Assembly (NCBI RefSeq): GCF_001602525.1 | Contig: NZ_LSYT01000001.1 | Location: forward strand, 682,001-746,000 | Source: Flavobacterium chilense | Lineage (GTDB): Bacteria > Bacteroidota > Bacteroidia > Flavobacteriales > Flavobacteriaceae | Reading direction: 5' to 3' | Length of the DNA: 64,000 nucleotides | Shown: one piece after another, positions 9,262-16,428 of the stretch | Layout: each line of letters opens with the position of its first letter | Position numbering within the stretch: position 1 is the stretch's first letter | Position numbers and translations under genes: made by a program | The notes under the pieces: model-generated | Database searches by the model: none | Seen by the model: only the letters and a program-made list of their open reading frames with translations | What the model was told of the DNA's origin: nothing

Positions 9262-9888
9262 CTACGAATCTGTTTTCCTCACTTTCTCAACGCCTCTTTC
9301 CCGTATTAGCGCTGCTGCATCGAGCATTTTAATTAAATGAATATAAGGCGTTGTCAGGTCAGAGTAAGGATCTCCGTCATGAGGAGACAATGAAAGCTCC
9401 AGGATCAGACATAGAAATGATTCAAACTCTTCCAGCGTTTTTTCATTAAATGCTTTTCGAAATACAATAAAAGGATTCTCAAATTCATCTCTCGTTAGAG
9501 AAGAAAAATGAAATATTGTTTCAGAACACAAAGACACTTTCACTCTCCATTTTTTGCTTTTCGCTTTCAGGCAGTAACACACTTTGAGAAAAGAATTTAT
9601 AGCAGTATAAAAAATAAAAGCATTAGAGGGATTCTTGGCTTCGTAAACCTCTTTTTTATAGCTGTACATTACTGCTTCACTTAAATTTTGTTTATAATAG
9701 TCCAGATCTGCAAAATCAAAAAAGGCATTAATTACCTTAAATGGATTTCCTGTTACACATCCTACCCAAAAACTGGTTTCGAAAGATATTTTATTCTTTT
9801 TCATACTGCGGAGATTTAAAATCGTCAAGCGAAGTTCTGTTCTTGCAAAAGGATAAACTATTCGAAAAGCAGATATAATATCTGACAA
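9262..9888 (-). CDS. Hypothetical protein, divergent from an XRE regulator
   Basis: Up to 208 residues. A second in-frame ATG at 9804 (MKKNKISFETSFWVGCVTGN) would give 180 residues and may be the true start. I do not recognise the family. It has no signal peptide or membrane segment, and is mixed alpha/beta with aromatic and charged residues (FFDFADLDYYKQNLSEAV, KAKSKKWRVKVSLCSE, SLSPHDGDPYSDL). It is encoded back to back with the XRE gene at 9986, so the two could share control. Confidence is moderate for coding and none for function. Confidence 0.6.
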   Translation of the reverse strand: MSDIISAFRIVYPFARTELRLTILNLRSMKKNKISFETSFWVGCVTGNPFKVINAFFDFADLDYYKQNLSEAVMYSYKKEVYEAKNPSNAFIFYTAINSFLKVCYCLKAKSKKWRVKVSLCSETIFHFSSLTRDEFENPFIVFRKAFNEKTLEEFESFLCLILELSLSPHDGDPYSDLTTPYIHLIKMLDAAALIRERGVEKVRKTDS

Positions 9889-9951
9889 AAAAGAATGTTT
9901 AACAGGATATTTTTTTATCTTTGAAATTCAGGATTTTTATCCAAATGGCTT

Positions 9952-9959
9952 TATCTTTG
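9952..9959 (+). promoter_or_regulatory. -7 promoter element for the XRE gene
   Basis: TATCTTTG matches TAnnTTTG and lies 27 bases before ATG 9986. A second identical TATCTTTG occurs at 9916-9923. The two copies 36 bases apart could be tandem promoters. Confidence 0.5.
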
Positions 9960-9985
9960 AGCCTTTAGAAAAATTGATATTCGTT

Positions 9986-10390
9986 ATGGAACAGAAAATA
10001 CATCAGGGAAGAAACGTAAAACGTTTTAGAGAAATGCTCAACATCAAGCAGGAAGCATTGGCTTATGATCTGGGCGAAGACTGGAACCAAAAGAAAATTT
10101 CTATGCTGGAGCAGAAAGATGTAATTGAAGAAAACCTCTTGAAACAAATTTCAGCCGTATTAAAAATTCCTGTTGAAGCTTTTCAGAATTTTGATGAAGA
10201 ACAAGCGATAAATATTATTTCTAATACTTTTCATGATGAAGCATTCATTGGTAATTCTGGTGGTACTTATAATGTTAATCCATTGCAAGAAATTTTAAAG
10301 CTTCACGAAGAAAAAATTGCTTTGTATGAAAGAATGTTGAAGGAGAAAGATGAAATGATGGTGAGGCTTGAGAAATTGATTGGGAAGTAA
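9986..10390 (+). CDS. XRE-family transcriptional regulator
   Basis: 134 residues from ATG 9986. A TTG at 9974 is less likely. The helix-turn-helix covers residues 7-65 (GRNVKRFREMLNIKQEALAYDLG, WNQKKISMLEQ). A middle segment leads to a C-terminal coiled coil (LQEILKLHEEKIALYERMLK to LEKLIGK) that probably dimerises. Such short XRE proteins are common in Flavobacteriia. Its own 3' end and terminator recur as fragments at 2078-2198 and 11230-11433, so this is the surviving copy of a small repeated family. It is probably autoregulatory, but no operator is visible. Confidence 0.88.
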   Translation: MEQKIHQGRNVKRFREMLNIKQEALAYDLGEDWNQKKISMLEQKDVIEENLLKQISAVLKIPVEAFQNFDEEQAINIISNTFHDEAFIGNSGGTYNVNPLQEILKLHEEKIALYERMLKEKDEMMVRLEKLIGK

Positions 10391-10417
10391 GTATTTATAA
10401 AGATATATTGATTTTAG

Positions 10418-10443
10418 AAAGAGACTTTTGAGTCTCTTTTTTG
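10418..10443 (+). terminator. Terminator of the XRE gene
   Basis: AAAGAGACT / AGTCTCTTT stem with loop TTTG and a T run. Same core as the hairpins at 2169 and 11405. Confidence 0.88.
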
Positions 10444-10623
10444 TTTTAATTAAATAAAAATCAAGAGTTTGAATAAACATAAAAAAAATATACTTCTAAA
10501 CTCTTTAAATTACGTATCTAAAAAATATTCGAATTTATTCAAAAAATAAAATCTAACCTTTTAGTGATATTTTTAAACCCTATTCTAGATATGATAGTCA
10601 TTTATATGTTTCAAATTTGGTAG

Positions 10624-10713
10624 AAAACCAATGACTTTAACTGGTTGAAAAAACAAAGGGAAATTATTGCTGCGGAAAATTTATATGAAAAGCGAATGGC
10701 AACAAAGTTTTAA
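10624..10713 (+). pseudogene. 3' fragment of an unidentified gene
   Basis: An open stretch after an in-frame stop reads NDFNWLKKQREIIAAENLYE, then KRMATKF and stop. It looks protein-like but has no start and is directly followed by a terminator, as expected of a truncated gene end. Family not recognised. The rest of the 10391-10765 gap shows nothing else apart from terminators. Confidence 0.35.
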
Positions 10714-10714
10714 T

Positions 10715-10738
10715 AAAACCTTTCAATCAGGTTTTTTA
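10715..10738 (+). terminator. Hairpin terminator
   Basis: AAAACCT / AGGTTTT stem, loop of 7, and T run, 1 base after the stop of the gene fragment at 10624-10713. Confidence 0.7.
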
Positions 10739-10765
10739 GGCGGTTTAAGTATTAATTTAAAATAA

Positions 10766-11200
10766 ATGAAAAAAAAGATCTACGTAACATTCGCCATTCT
10801 AATAGTTTTATTTTCTATTTATTATTATTGGCAAAACAGGTATGTAGAACTTCGTCCTGTGATCTTAAATAATGATGCACAACGAGTTAAAATATTTAAT
10901 CGTAAAATAGTATTTTTTCAAAATGACTTCTATAGAATCGCTGAAAAAAATGAAACTCCTTCAAATTTTTATAAAAATATAAAGTGGGTTTTAGAAAGAG
11001 AGCATCAAGAATATATTGTAAAAAATGGGGTGATTTATATCAAATATAAATACATGAATGATTATGAAATGATTTGGAACCATACCAATAAAACTAATAA
11101 CCTGGAATGGTTTAAATCTCAAAGAAGCATGGATAGTTTTAATGGTGAAAACAAAAATACAGAAGAACTAGATAGAATTATTAAAGGGTTTCGTAATTAA
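10766..11200 (+). CDS. Small membrane-anchored protein of unknown function
   Basis: 144 residues. One N-terminal membrane helix (residues 5-21, IYVTFAILIVLFSIYYYW) is followed by a basic and aromatic soluble domain, predicted to face the periplasm (RKIVFFQNDFYRIAEKN, KNGVIYIKYKYMNDYEMIW). I recognise no family. It is isolated, framed by a terminator upstream and an XRE gene remnant downstream, which fits an accessory gene brought in by rearrangement. It could be an immunity or stress protein, but the sequence does not show this. Confidence 0.6.
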   Translation: MKKKIYVTFAILIVLFSIYYYWQNRYVELRPVILNNDAQRVKIFNRKIVFFQNDFYRIAEKNETPSNFYKNIKWVLEREHQEYIVKNGVIYIKYKYMNDYEMIWNHTNKTNNLEWFKSQRSMDSFNGENKNTEELDRIIKGFRN

Positions 11201-11229
11201 CAATATTTATCTTTTGGAGAACATGCTTT

Positions 11230-11375
11230 CAGTAATTAATTTAATTACGGAACAACTAATATTCATCCAATTGAAAAATTGATTCAACTTTATGAAGAAA
11301 AAATTGCGTTGTACGAGCCTATGTTGAAAGAGAAAGATGAAATGATAGTTAGGCTTGAAATATTGATTGGGAAGT
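11230..11375 (+). pseudogene. Second 3' remnant of an XRE regulator gene
   Basis: The frame ending at 11375 reads NYGTTNIHPIEKLIQLYEEK, then IALYEPMLKEKDEMIVRLEI and LIGK-stop. This aligns over about 45 residues with the C-terminus of the XRE protein at 9986-10390 (NSGGTYNVNPLQEILKLHEEK). The HTH half is missing. Downstream bases, including the GTATTTATAAAGATATATT stretch, also match those after the intact gene, so the duplicated block extends through the terminator. Confidence 0.85.
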
Positions 11376-11404
11376 AAGTATTTATAAAGATATATTAATT
11401 GTAA

Positions 11405-11433
11405 AAAAGAGACTCAAAAAGTCTCTTTTGTTT
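11405..11433 (+). terminator. Terminator after the XRE remnant
   Basis: AAAAGAGACT / AGTCTCTTTT stem with loop CAAAA and a weak T tract. Third copy of the GAGACT-type hairpin. Confidence 0.8.
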
Positions 11434-11469
11434 ATTTATGATTCTTTAAAATTCAAGAACATTCTTTAT

Positions 11470-12375
11470 TTACTTTGGTTTAGAATCATAACTTTTCTTT
11501 TCTTCCGAATCGAGTTTGTCATCAAGTAATTCCAACACTTTTTGAACAAATTCTTGTGAACTTAGATTATGTAGATCGATTTTATCCATGATTAATGTAT
11601 CTAAATAACCCGCATTTAAAATATTATAATTTTTCTCTATTCTTGAACTCAACTCTTTATTTTTCTGATCTTCAAAATCATACAATCCATTTGAATTCTT
11701 CAACATTACTCTTTTGAAAGTTTCGGGATTCAAATCCATAATTAAAATTTCATCATACTCATTTTCTTGGACTTCAGTAAAGTGATACTCAACTCTATTT
11801 TTGATGTTTTGCAAATTTTCATCAATAATTTCTAATAATGCAGAGAGTCTATGAAAATCTCGTCTAATTATATTCGGAATATTCTCCTCTTTTTTATAAA
11901 ATAAAACATGTGATGTTTCCGCCCAAATATGCTCAGCTACAGTCCTAATTTGAATTTCAATTTTTTTTGATGAGTGATTTTCAAAATTCAATGATTGAGA
12001 CCATTCCTCCTTAATTCCTAAAATTAAATGAACTGAATTATAACCAAATTTATCAACTGGAATTTTCTTTTGAATGACATCCATTACTTGAAATTTTTCA
12101 GAAAGTAAATTTACGACATCATCTTTAAGTCCTGGAAAAAGCAATACAATGCGAATCCCAACTAAATCATTAAGTTCCGTAATGCTTTCTTTTATTGTAT
12201 ATCTTTTTGCTAATAACTTTTCTTCTATAGAGTCTAAAGTTTTAGTTCTTCCAAGGATGTCGAATGCAATGGGAATATTATTGACCTTAAGTATCTTTTC
12301 AATTATTCTTTTGATTTCGATTAAGAAATCATCGTATTCTTCTTTTAAACTTAGATATTCATTCCTAACATCCAT
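11470..12375 (-). CDS. Stand-alone RelA/SpoT synthetase-domain protein (small alarmone synthetase type)
   Basis: 301 residues, cytoplasmic. The (p)ppGpp-synthetase fold spans about 25-200 with its key motifs intact: the ATP-site R43-x-K45-xxx-S49-I-xx-K53 (GRTKTLDSIEEKL), D70-LVGIRI, the G-loop Y112 in FGYNSVH, and E140 in EIQIRT followed by AEHIWAETSH. There is no HD hydrolase or TGS/ACT domain, so it resembles single-domain alarmone synthetases or RelA/SpoT-fold toxins that modify nucleotides or RNA. An acidic and lysine-rich tail (200-301) is unassigned. No antitoxin-like gene is adjacent. It is transcribed alone in an accessory region. Housekeeping stress synthetase and toxin-like enzyme remain alternatives. 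Confidence 0.85.
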   Translation of the reverse strand: MDVRNEYLSLKEEYDDFLIEIKRIIEKILKVNNIPIAFDILGRTKTLDSIEEKLLAKRYTIKESITELNDLVGIRIVLLFPGLKDDVVNLLSEKFQVMDVIQKKIPVDKFGYNSVHLILGIKEEWSQSLNFENHSSKKIEIQIRTVAEHIWAETSHVLFYKKEENIPNIIRRDFHRLSALLEIIDENLQNIKNRVEYHFTEVQENEYDEILIMDLNPETFKRVMLKNSNGLYDFEDQKNKELSSRIEKNYNILNAGYLDTLIMDKIDLHNLSSQEFVQKVLELLDDKLDSEEKKSYDSKPK

Positions 12376-12480
12376 AAGATACTATTTTGAATTTTATAAC
12401 TTAAAATAAATGAGGTATTTACAAAAAATATTAACTATGCTAATATATTCTTTTTTTCTTAGTTTCAAAATGGTTATCTA

Positions 12481-12503
12481 CCCCCCTGTCTCGCTCGTGA
12501 ACG
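12481..12503 (+). repeat. REP element, half copy (pair A, left)
   Basis: CCCCCCTG joined to TCTCGCTCGTGAACG. The outer C run and right arm of the REP hairpin are present, but the GGCGCGAGCG arm is missing. Confidence 0.7.
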
Positions 12504-12578
12504 TAAGTTTTGAATTCAGAAGTACGTTTACGGTAACTATCTCTAAATAATAATTTTAATTGATTTCGTGCATTCAGT

Positions 12579-12610
12579 GCACGAGCGAGACGCTCGCGCT
12601 ATCAGGGAGA
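12579..12610 (-). repeat. REP element (pair A, right)
   Basis: GCACGAGCGAGACGCTCGCG then CTATCAGGGAGA. Hairpin CGAGCG-AGA-CGCTCG, inverted relative to the copy at 12481. The gap 12376-12757 otherwise holds nothing I can name. Confidence 0.8.
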
Positions 12611-12757
12611 TCTCTAAAACATGGATATTATAAGTTTTGTGAAGAGAAGAAATCGAAACACGTCAGATCAATTTATTGCAAATAATTCTTAGAATTGCAA
12701 ACATTCAATTACTTCATTCCCACATCAATTTTAACAAACCCATGTTGATAACAGTAC

Positions 12758-13765
12758 TTATAAAGTGAACCTTTTAATTACATTGTTTAAATATACAACT
12801 CTTTCATTTTTTGTCGGATAAAAAAACTTTGCAGTAGTAACTTCAGATGCTTCTATCACTTCAAGAATATGTGTGCTTTCCAAATAGCATAAAGATGCTG
12901 TATCGGCTAAAAATTCTGACTCTTTTCTTTTAGTAACAAATTTAAAAAAAGTTAAAAAAATTATTCCACCAAATGAACTAAACAATTCAAGACTAGTTCC
13001 TGAAACAAGTAAAAGAAAACCGCCAATAAAAACTAATAATGTTGGAATAATCATTAGGTTTAATCCAACTAACATAAAGCGGGAATCATTTTGCAAAATG
13101 TGTCCAAGTTCATGGGCAATAATTGATTTAAACTTTTCTTTATCTTGGCTATAAAACGAAACTATATTTCGTGTTAAATAAAGTAATATTTTATTATCTT
13201 TTTTCAAAACATGGGCTTCAAATGAATTTGTATGCAAATAATAAATATTTATGCTTTTAGACTGAATATTCATAGAAGATGCTAGTTCATCAATAGTAAG
13301 CCAAATTCCATTAAATGAATCTCTTGTCAGTTTTGTATAGTTTATATCATTTAGTCGATTTTTAATCCCAGTGAATAAAAAAATATTTATTTGAATTATT
13401 GTTAAAATAGAAATCACCACCATATATGGTAAAGACGTTCCCTCGTCTCTTTCATCTTCCATAAATCTTTTATAGTTATCTTCTACAAATTGTTTATCAT
13501 CATTTGTTTGGTAACTATATTGATTCCATTGCCTGTCTTCAACTCCCTTTATCAATCTTTGATTATCTATGCCTTTTTGCGTAATTAAAGGAACAGCAAA
13601 TAAGAATAAAAAAAATAAAACTGTTTGAAAAATCAAACCACTTCCTTGTTTTTTTGCCCGTTTTTCATACCATATTTTCATGTTAATCCAATCAATTTTT
13701 CTTTGATTTTCTAATTTAATTTCTGTGTTAGTTTTAGCATTAGATGATTCAACGAATTCATTCAT
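12758..13765 (-). CDS. Membrane-bound M48-family metalloprotease
   Basis: 335 residues. Membrane helices at about 44-62 and 113-133 precede a protease domain with the zinc motif HELGH (218-222) and a downstream ESEFLADTAS (about 282-291) giving the third zinc ligand. Two more helices (232-256, 262-276) lie between these motifs, the M48/HtpX-like topology with the active site facing the cytosol. It differs from housekeeping HtpX in its long N-terminus and 50-residue extracytoplasmic segment. It is the last gene of a three-gene operon with the 41-residue protein and the 138-residue membrane protein. It may process membrane proteins, possibly its own partners. Confidence 0.87.
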   Translation of the reverse strand: MNEFVESSNAKTNTEIKLENQRKIDWINMKIWYEKRAKKQGSGLIFQTVLFFLFLFAVPLITQKGIDNQRLIKGVEDRQWNQYSYQTNDDKQFVEDNYKRFMEDERDEGTSLPYMVVISILTIIQINIFLFTGIKNRLNDINYTKLTRDSFNGIWLTIDELASSMNIQSKSINIYYLHTNSFEAHVLKKDNKILLYLTRNIVSFYSQDKEKFKSIIAHELGHILQNDSRFMLVGLNLMIIPTLLVFIGGFLLLVSGTSLELFSSFGGIIFLTFFKFVTKRKESEFLADTASLCYLESTHILEVIEASEVTTAKFFYPTKNERVVYLNNVIKRFTL

Positions 13766-13809
13766 AATTTCATTTCATATTAAATATTGCGATATATTTC
13801 CTATTTTTA

Positions 13810-13935
13810 TTAACTCTTGATTTTGAGCAAATTCTGTTCGATGATTTGATTCAATTTCTTTGGCAAACATTTACTTAATAAATACCAAACAAAAAATATG
13901 GTTAGTGATATTGCGAAAGATTCAGAGAAAGTCAT
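13810..13935 (-). CDS. 41-residue membrane protein, overlooked small gene
   Basis: ATG at 13935 overlaps the stop of the preceding gene as ATGA, a translational-coupling arrangement. The product is MTFSESFAISLTIFFVWYLL, then SKCLPKKLNQIIEQNLLKIK and S. It has one membrane helix (about 6-22) followed by a basic tail. It lies between the 138-residue membrane protein gene and the M48 protease gene (start 44 bases further on). No family is recognised. The overlap, composition and strand agreement make it likely to be real. It could be a regulator or substrate of the protease. Confidence 0.6.
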   Translation of the reverse strand: MTFSESFAISLTIFFVWYLLSKCLPKKLNQIIEQNLLKIKS

Positions 13936-14348
13936 TTGATTAACTTTTTTAATGAGGGAGAATATTTTTTCACAATCAATTCAGCTTCCTTTTCATCAAT
14001 ATGTTGATCTATAATTAGTATTGCTTTCCAATTGTCTTCCAATTCTTTAAGTCTCTCATTTTTTTCAGTTTTCTTGTAAGTTTTGTAAGCTAAATACAAT
14101 GAAAAGACTGAAACAATCAATGAACCTAAGTCTAATACATTTTTTACTATTTCGTTTGCTTCTTCGATACCAAACCCAAAATCTAAACCGCTTGTTTTTC
14201 TTATTTCAGTAAACTCCTCAATACTTTCTGTTTCAAAAAGCCGATTTATTCTCTCTTTTTCTACTAAGAAAATGCTTTGCTGGTTTTCATCCATTTCATT
14301 ATGAACAATTTGGGATATAAACTGGTGAAATTCTATTTGTTTATCCAT
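13932..14348 (-). CDS. Membrane protein of unknown function, first gene of the M48 operon
   Basis: 138 residues. An N-terminal acidic helical part (1-65) is followed by one membrane helix (about 71-88, VLDLGSLIVSVFSLYLAYKT) and a charged C-terminal helical domain (KKTEKNERLKELEDNWKAIL, then IIDQHIDEKEAELIVKKY). No known domain recognised. Its stop overlaps the start of the 41-residue gene, so it is first in a tightly coupled operon ending in the M48 protease. The arrangement suggests a membrane complex. It lies within a REP-rich accessory region. Confidence 0.7.
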   Translation of the reverse strand: MDKQIEFHQFISQIVHNEMDENQQSIFLVEKERINRLFETESIEEFTEIRKTSGLDFGFGIEEANEIVKNVLDLGSLIVSVFSLYLAYKTYKKTEKNERLKELEDNWKAILIIDQHIDEKEAELIVKKYSPSLKKLIK

Positions 14349-14617
14349 ACAATTAAATTTAGTGAGTGAAATCGAAATGGCATTGCCATTATTGCATCAA
14401 CAAGTCTGACAAGTGAAGTTAATCCATTGTTTTACTTGATTTTAAATCTAATTTATGATAAACAAATTAAACCACAATAGGTATTTATACTGTTTTTTTA
14501 ATCTCTTATACAATCCTTATTACGAGTTATAATGAGTCAACGACTAAGACTAAACGAAAGTATCAAAAACTACATTAGCATTAAGAAGAAAACATTGTAT
14601 AAAGGCATTAAAAATCT
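14349..14617. other. Intergenic stretch without recognisable features
   Basis: AT-rich sequence between the membrane operon and the first REP copy of pair B. I see no gene, clear promoter or hairpin. It should contain the promoter for the minus-strand operon. Confidence 0.5.
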
Positions 14618-14654
14618 CCCCCCGCTGCTGGCGCGAGCGTCCCGCTCGTGCACG
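14618..14654 (+). repeat. REP element (pair B, left of the transposase)
   Basis: C run, then GCTGCTGGCGCGAGCG-TCC-CGCTCGTGCACG. Hairpin of CGAGCG and CGCTCG. It lies 10 bases past the end of the transposase reading frame. Confidence 0.88.
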
Positions 14655-14663
14655 TGAAGCATA

Positions 14664-15211
14664 TCAATTAATATCAATTTCTAAGACAGTCTGATCATTA
14701 TCACCATAATTCCTTGCAGAACTGTATTTCCAATCTACAGGATTAGTAACAAAACCAGTTTCTAGCGGATTGTTATGAATATAATTTAATTTTTGCTCAA
14801 AAACTTTAAAAGACCAGATTTCAATAGGTTTGTTGTTTTGCTGCCAAAACTGCCTGAATTTCACATTGCTGTTTTTCTTTCCAGCTCTTTCAAACATCCA
14901 AAGCATCCATTCTTTTCTACTTTCTTGTGGATTTTCTTCAATTACTTTGAGCATTTTTCGAGAAGTAAAACCTTTAAAATCTCTAATAAGACCGGAAGGG
15001 TCTCCATTTTCAGACCTGAAAATTAAATGAATATGACTCGGCATTATGCAGTGCCATAAATCTCCATTCCTTTCTTCTTTCTGCAGTAATCTAATGACTC
15101 TACAATGTTTCCAAAATATTCTTCCCTTGTAAAAACATCTATCTAGTAAACCGTAGCAAAACTTATAAAGTAGGCTCCAGTTTTTTCTCCAAATTTGTAT
15201 TTTCTGCTCAT
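14664..15211 (-). pseudogene. REP-associated tyrosine transposase (RAYT, Y1/HUH family), inactivated
   Basis: The C-terminal two thirds (WHCIMPSHIHLIF with the HUH-type HIH pair, then SRKMLK, ESRKEWMLWMFERAGKK, FWQQNNKPIEIW and LNYIHNNP with the likely catalytic Tyr) are a typical IS200-like RAYT. Upstream, the natural frame starts at ATG 15211 as MSRKYKFGEKTGAYFISFAT-VY, hits TAG at codon 23 (15143-15145) where relatives have Trp, then continues IDVFTREEYFGNIVESLDYC. It slips frame near 15052-15060, just before WHCIMPSH. An uninterrupted frame from ATG 15218 avoids the stop only by reading a nonsense N-terminus. So the gene carries a nonsense and a frameshift mutation. It is flanked by inverted REPs at 14618 and 15247. 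Confidence 0.87.
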
Positions 15212-15246
15212 TTATCATTTTTGAGCTAATGTAAGAAATACTTTGT

Positions 15247-15280
15247 GTTCACGAGCAAGACGCTCGCGCCAGCGGGGGGA
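15247..15280 (-). repeat. REP element (pair B, right of the transposase)
   Basis: GTTCACGAGCAAGACGCTCG, then CGCCAGCGGGGGGA. Inverted copy of the element at 14618. Together they bracket the RAYT gene. Confidence 0.88.
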
Positions 15281-15301
15281 TAAATCTGCGCGATCGGGCC
15301 T

Positions 15302-15700
15302 TTACCTGTTAGATAGCCAATGTGGATTAGGTATGTTTTGCAGAAAATCTTTCCACTCTTGCAAAATTTGTAAAAAATCGGCAATTGGAATTTCTACTGG
15401 CTTTCCTGTTTTATTAAAAACAGCTCTAAATGGGGCAGATTTTATTTCAACGCTTTCATCTTGATTCCCTCCCCAAATAACATAGTTATTAAATGGTAAA
15501 TTTGGATCTAAATTTAAAGAGTTAATGTCATCTATTATTTCTTGTGTTAAACGAATACCATTAGGTTCTAAAAAGCTCGCTATTTCGTGGTTTTTAGTGG
15601 AACCATTCACTAATGAAACCCCAATACTGGCTTTTTTTGTAATACCATCAGAAAACGTCCAAATATGAAAATTTAAGTTGTATTGATTTGCTAGACTCAT
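15302..15700 (-). CDS. Hypothetical protein
   Basis: 132 residues, no signal peptide or membrane helix, acidic and aromatic (NFHIWTFSDGITKKASIGVS, NNYVIWGGNQDESVEIKSAP, IPIADFLQILQEWKDFLQNI). The family is not recognised. Size, acidity and position among repeats resemble orphan immunity proteins of polymorphic toxins, but no toxin is near, so this is only a suggestion. It is one of two single small genes placed between REP copies. Confidence 0.6.
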   Translation of the reverse strand: MSLANQYNLNFHIWTFSDGITKKASIGVSLVNGSTKNHEIASFLEPNGIRLTQEIIDDINSLNLDPNLPFNNYVIWGGNQDESVEIKSAPFRAVFNKTGKPVEIPIADFLQILQEWKDFLQNIPNPHWLSNR

Positions 15701-15828
15701 AACATGTTAGTTTAAAGTTTGTTGAAATTCAAAATATTGATAATGATCATTAAAGGGTTGTTGTAGATTATATCTATGATAATTTACATGCTTTATCATA
15801 ACGGGAGTGCCATCTAATAAATTGCTTT

Positions 15829-15860
15829 CCCCTGCTGGTGCGAGCGTTTCGCTCGTGCCC
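15829..15860 (+). repeat. REP element (pair C, left)
   Basis: CCCCTGCTGGTGCGAGCG-TTT-CGCTCGTGCCC. Same orientation as the copies at 12481 and 14618. Confidence 0.87.
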
Positions 15861-15938
15861 AGACAAAGAAGACTAATTACTAATCTCTAAAACTTTTATA
15901 AATTAGATAGATAATTTTTTAGAACAAAACAACTTTGC

Positions 15939-15969
15939 GCTCACGAGCGAGACGCTCGCACCAGCGGGG
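15939..15969 (-). repeat. REP element (pair C, right)
   Basis: GCTCACGAGCGAGACGCTCG, then CACCAGCGGGG. Inverted partner of 15829, with 78 bases between them and no gene. Confidence 0.87.
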
Positions 15970-15973
15970 AAAT

Positions 15974-16381
15974 TTATTCAGAAATTAATTTTTCTAAATA
16001 CTCATCCTTTTTATTTTCCCATTCTAAATCTTGGTTGTCTTGTGGAATTTCAAACATTTTTAGAATTCTGTCAATTTCATTTTTTTTCCTTTCGAAATAT
16101 TCAGTAGCGATTTCTATTTCACTAAAAAATTCTGTGTGAAACATTAATCCATAAATTCCAAGTGTAATAGCAAAAGGGATACTCCCAGCATTGGCTTCAA
16201 TTGTTATTCTCGCACCATTTATATTTTCTTGATCATTTAAAATCTTACCACCTTCAGAACCTTTCTTTCCAATTGAATTTCCATTATTAAATTTGATCCA
16301 ATTTTCGGTTAATTCGGTTTCGACATTCAGAAATTCTTTCGAAGTTGATTTCTTGAATATTCTTTTGATAAATTCTTTCAT
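15974..16381 (-). CDS. Hypothetical protein
   Basis: 135 residues. A basic N-terminus (MKEFIKRIFKKSTSKEF) leads into a mixed alpha/beta domain with a central apolar segment (GSIPFAITLGIYGLMFHTEF), then a charged helix (YFERKKNEIDRILKMFEIPQ). Not a convincing membrane protein. Family not recognised. It resembles small Bacteroidota immunity-like proteins in size and isolation. Its stop lies next to the REP copy at 15939. Confidence 0.6.
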   Translation of the reverse strand: MKEFIKRIFKKSTSKEFLNVETELTENWIKFNNGNSIGKKGSEGGKILNDQENINGARITIEANAGSIPFAITLGIYGLMFHTEFFSEIEIATEYFERKKNEIDRILKMFEIPQDNQDLEWENKKDEYLEKLISE

Positions 16382-16428
16382 TTTAGTTTATAATTCAAAG
16401 ACATGAACTAACAAATAAAGATAAAAAC

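Noticed and set aside
12149..12409. Plus-strand open frame of 86 codons opposite the RelA/SpoT gene
   Set aside because: It is the antisense shadow of a gene with clear catalytic motifs. Its apolar look comes from the complementary codons.
14664..15218. Continuous 184-codon frame taken as an intact transposase
   Set aside because: The first ~55 residues do not match the family, while the correct N-terminus is found in another frame with a stop. Treated as a pseudogene.
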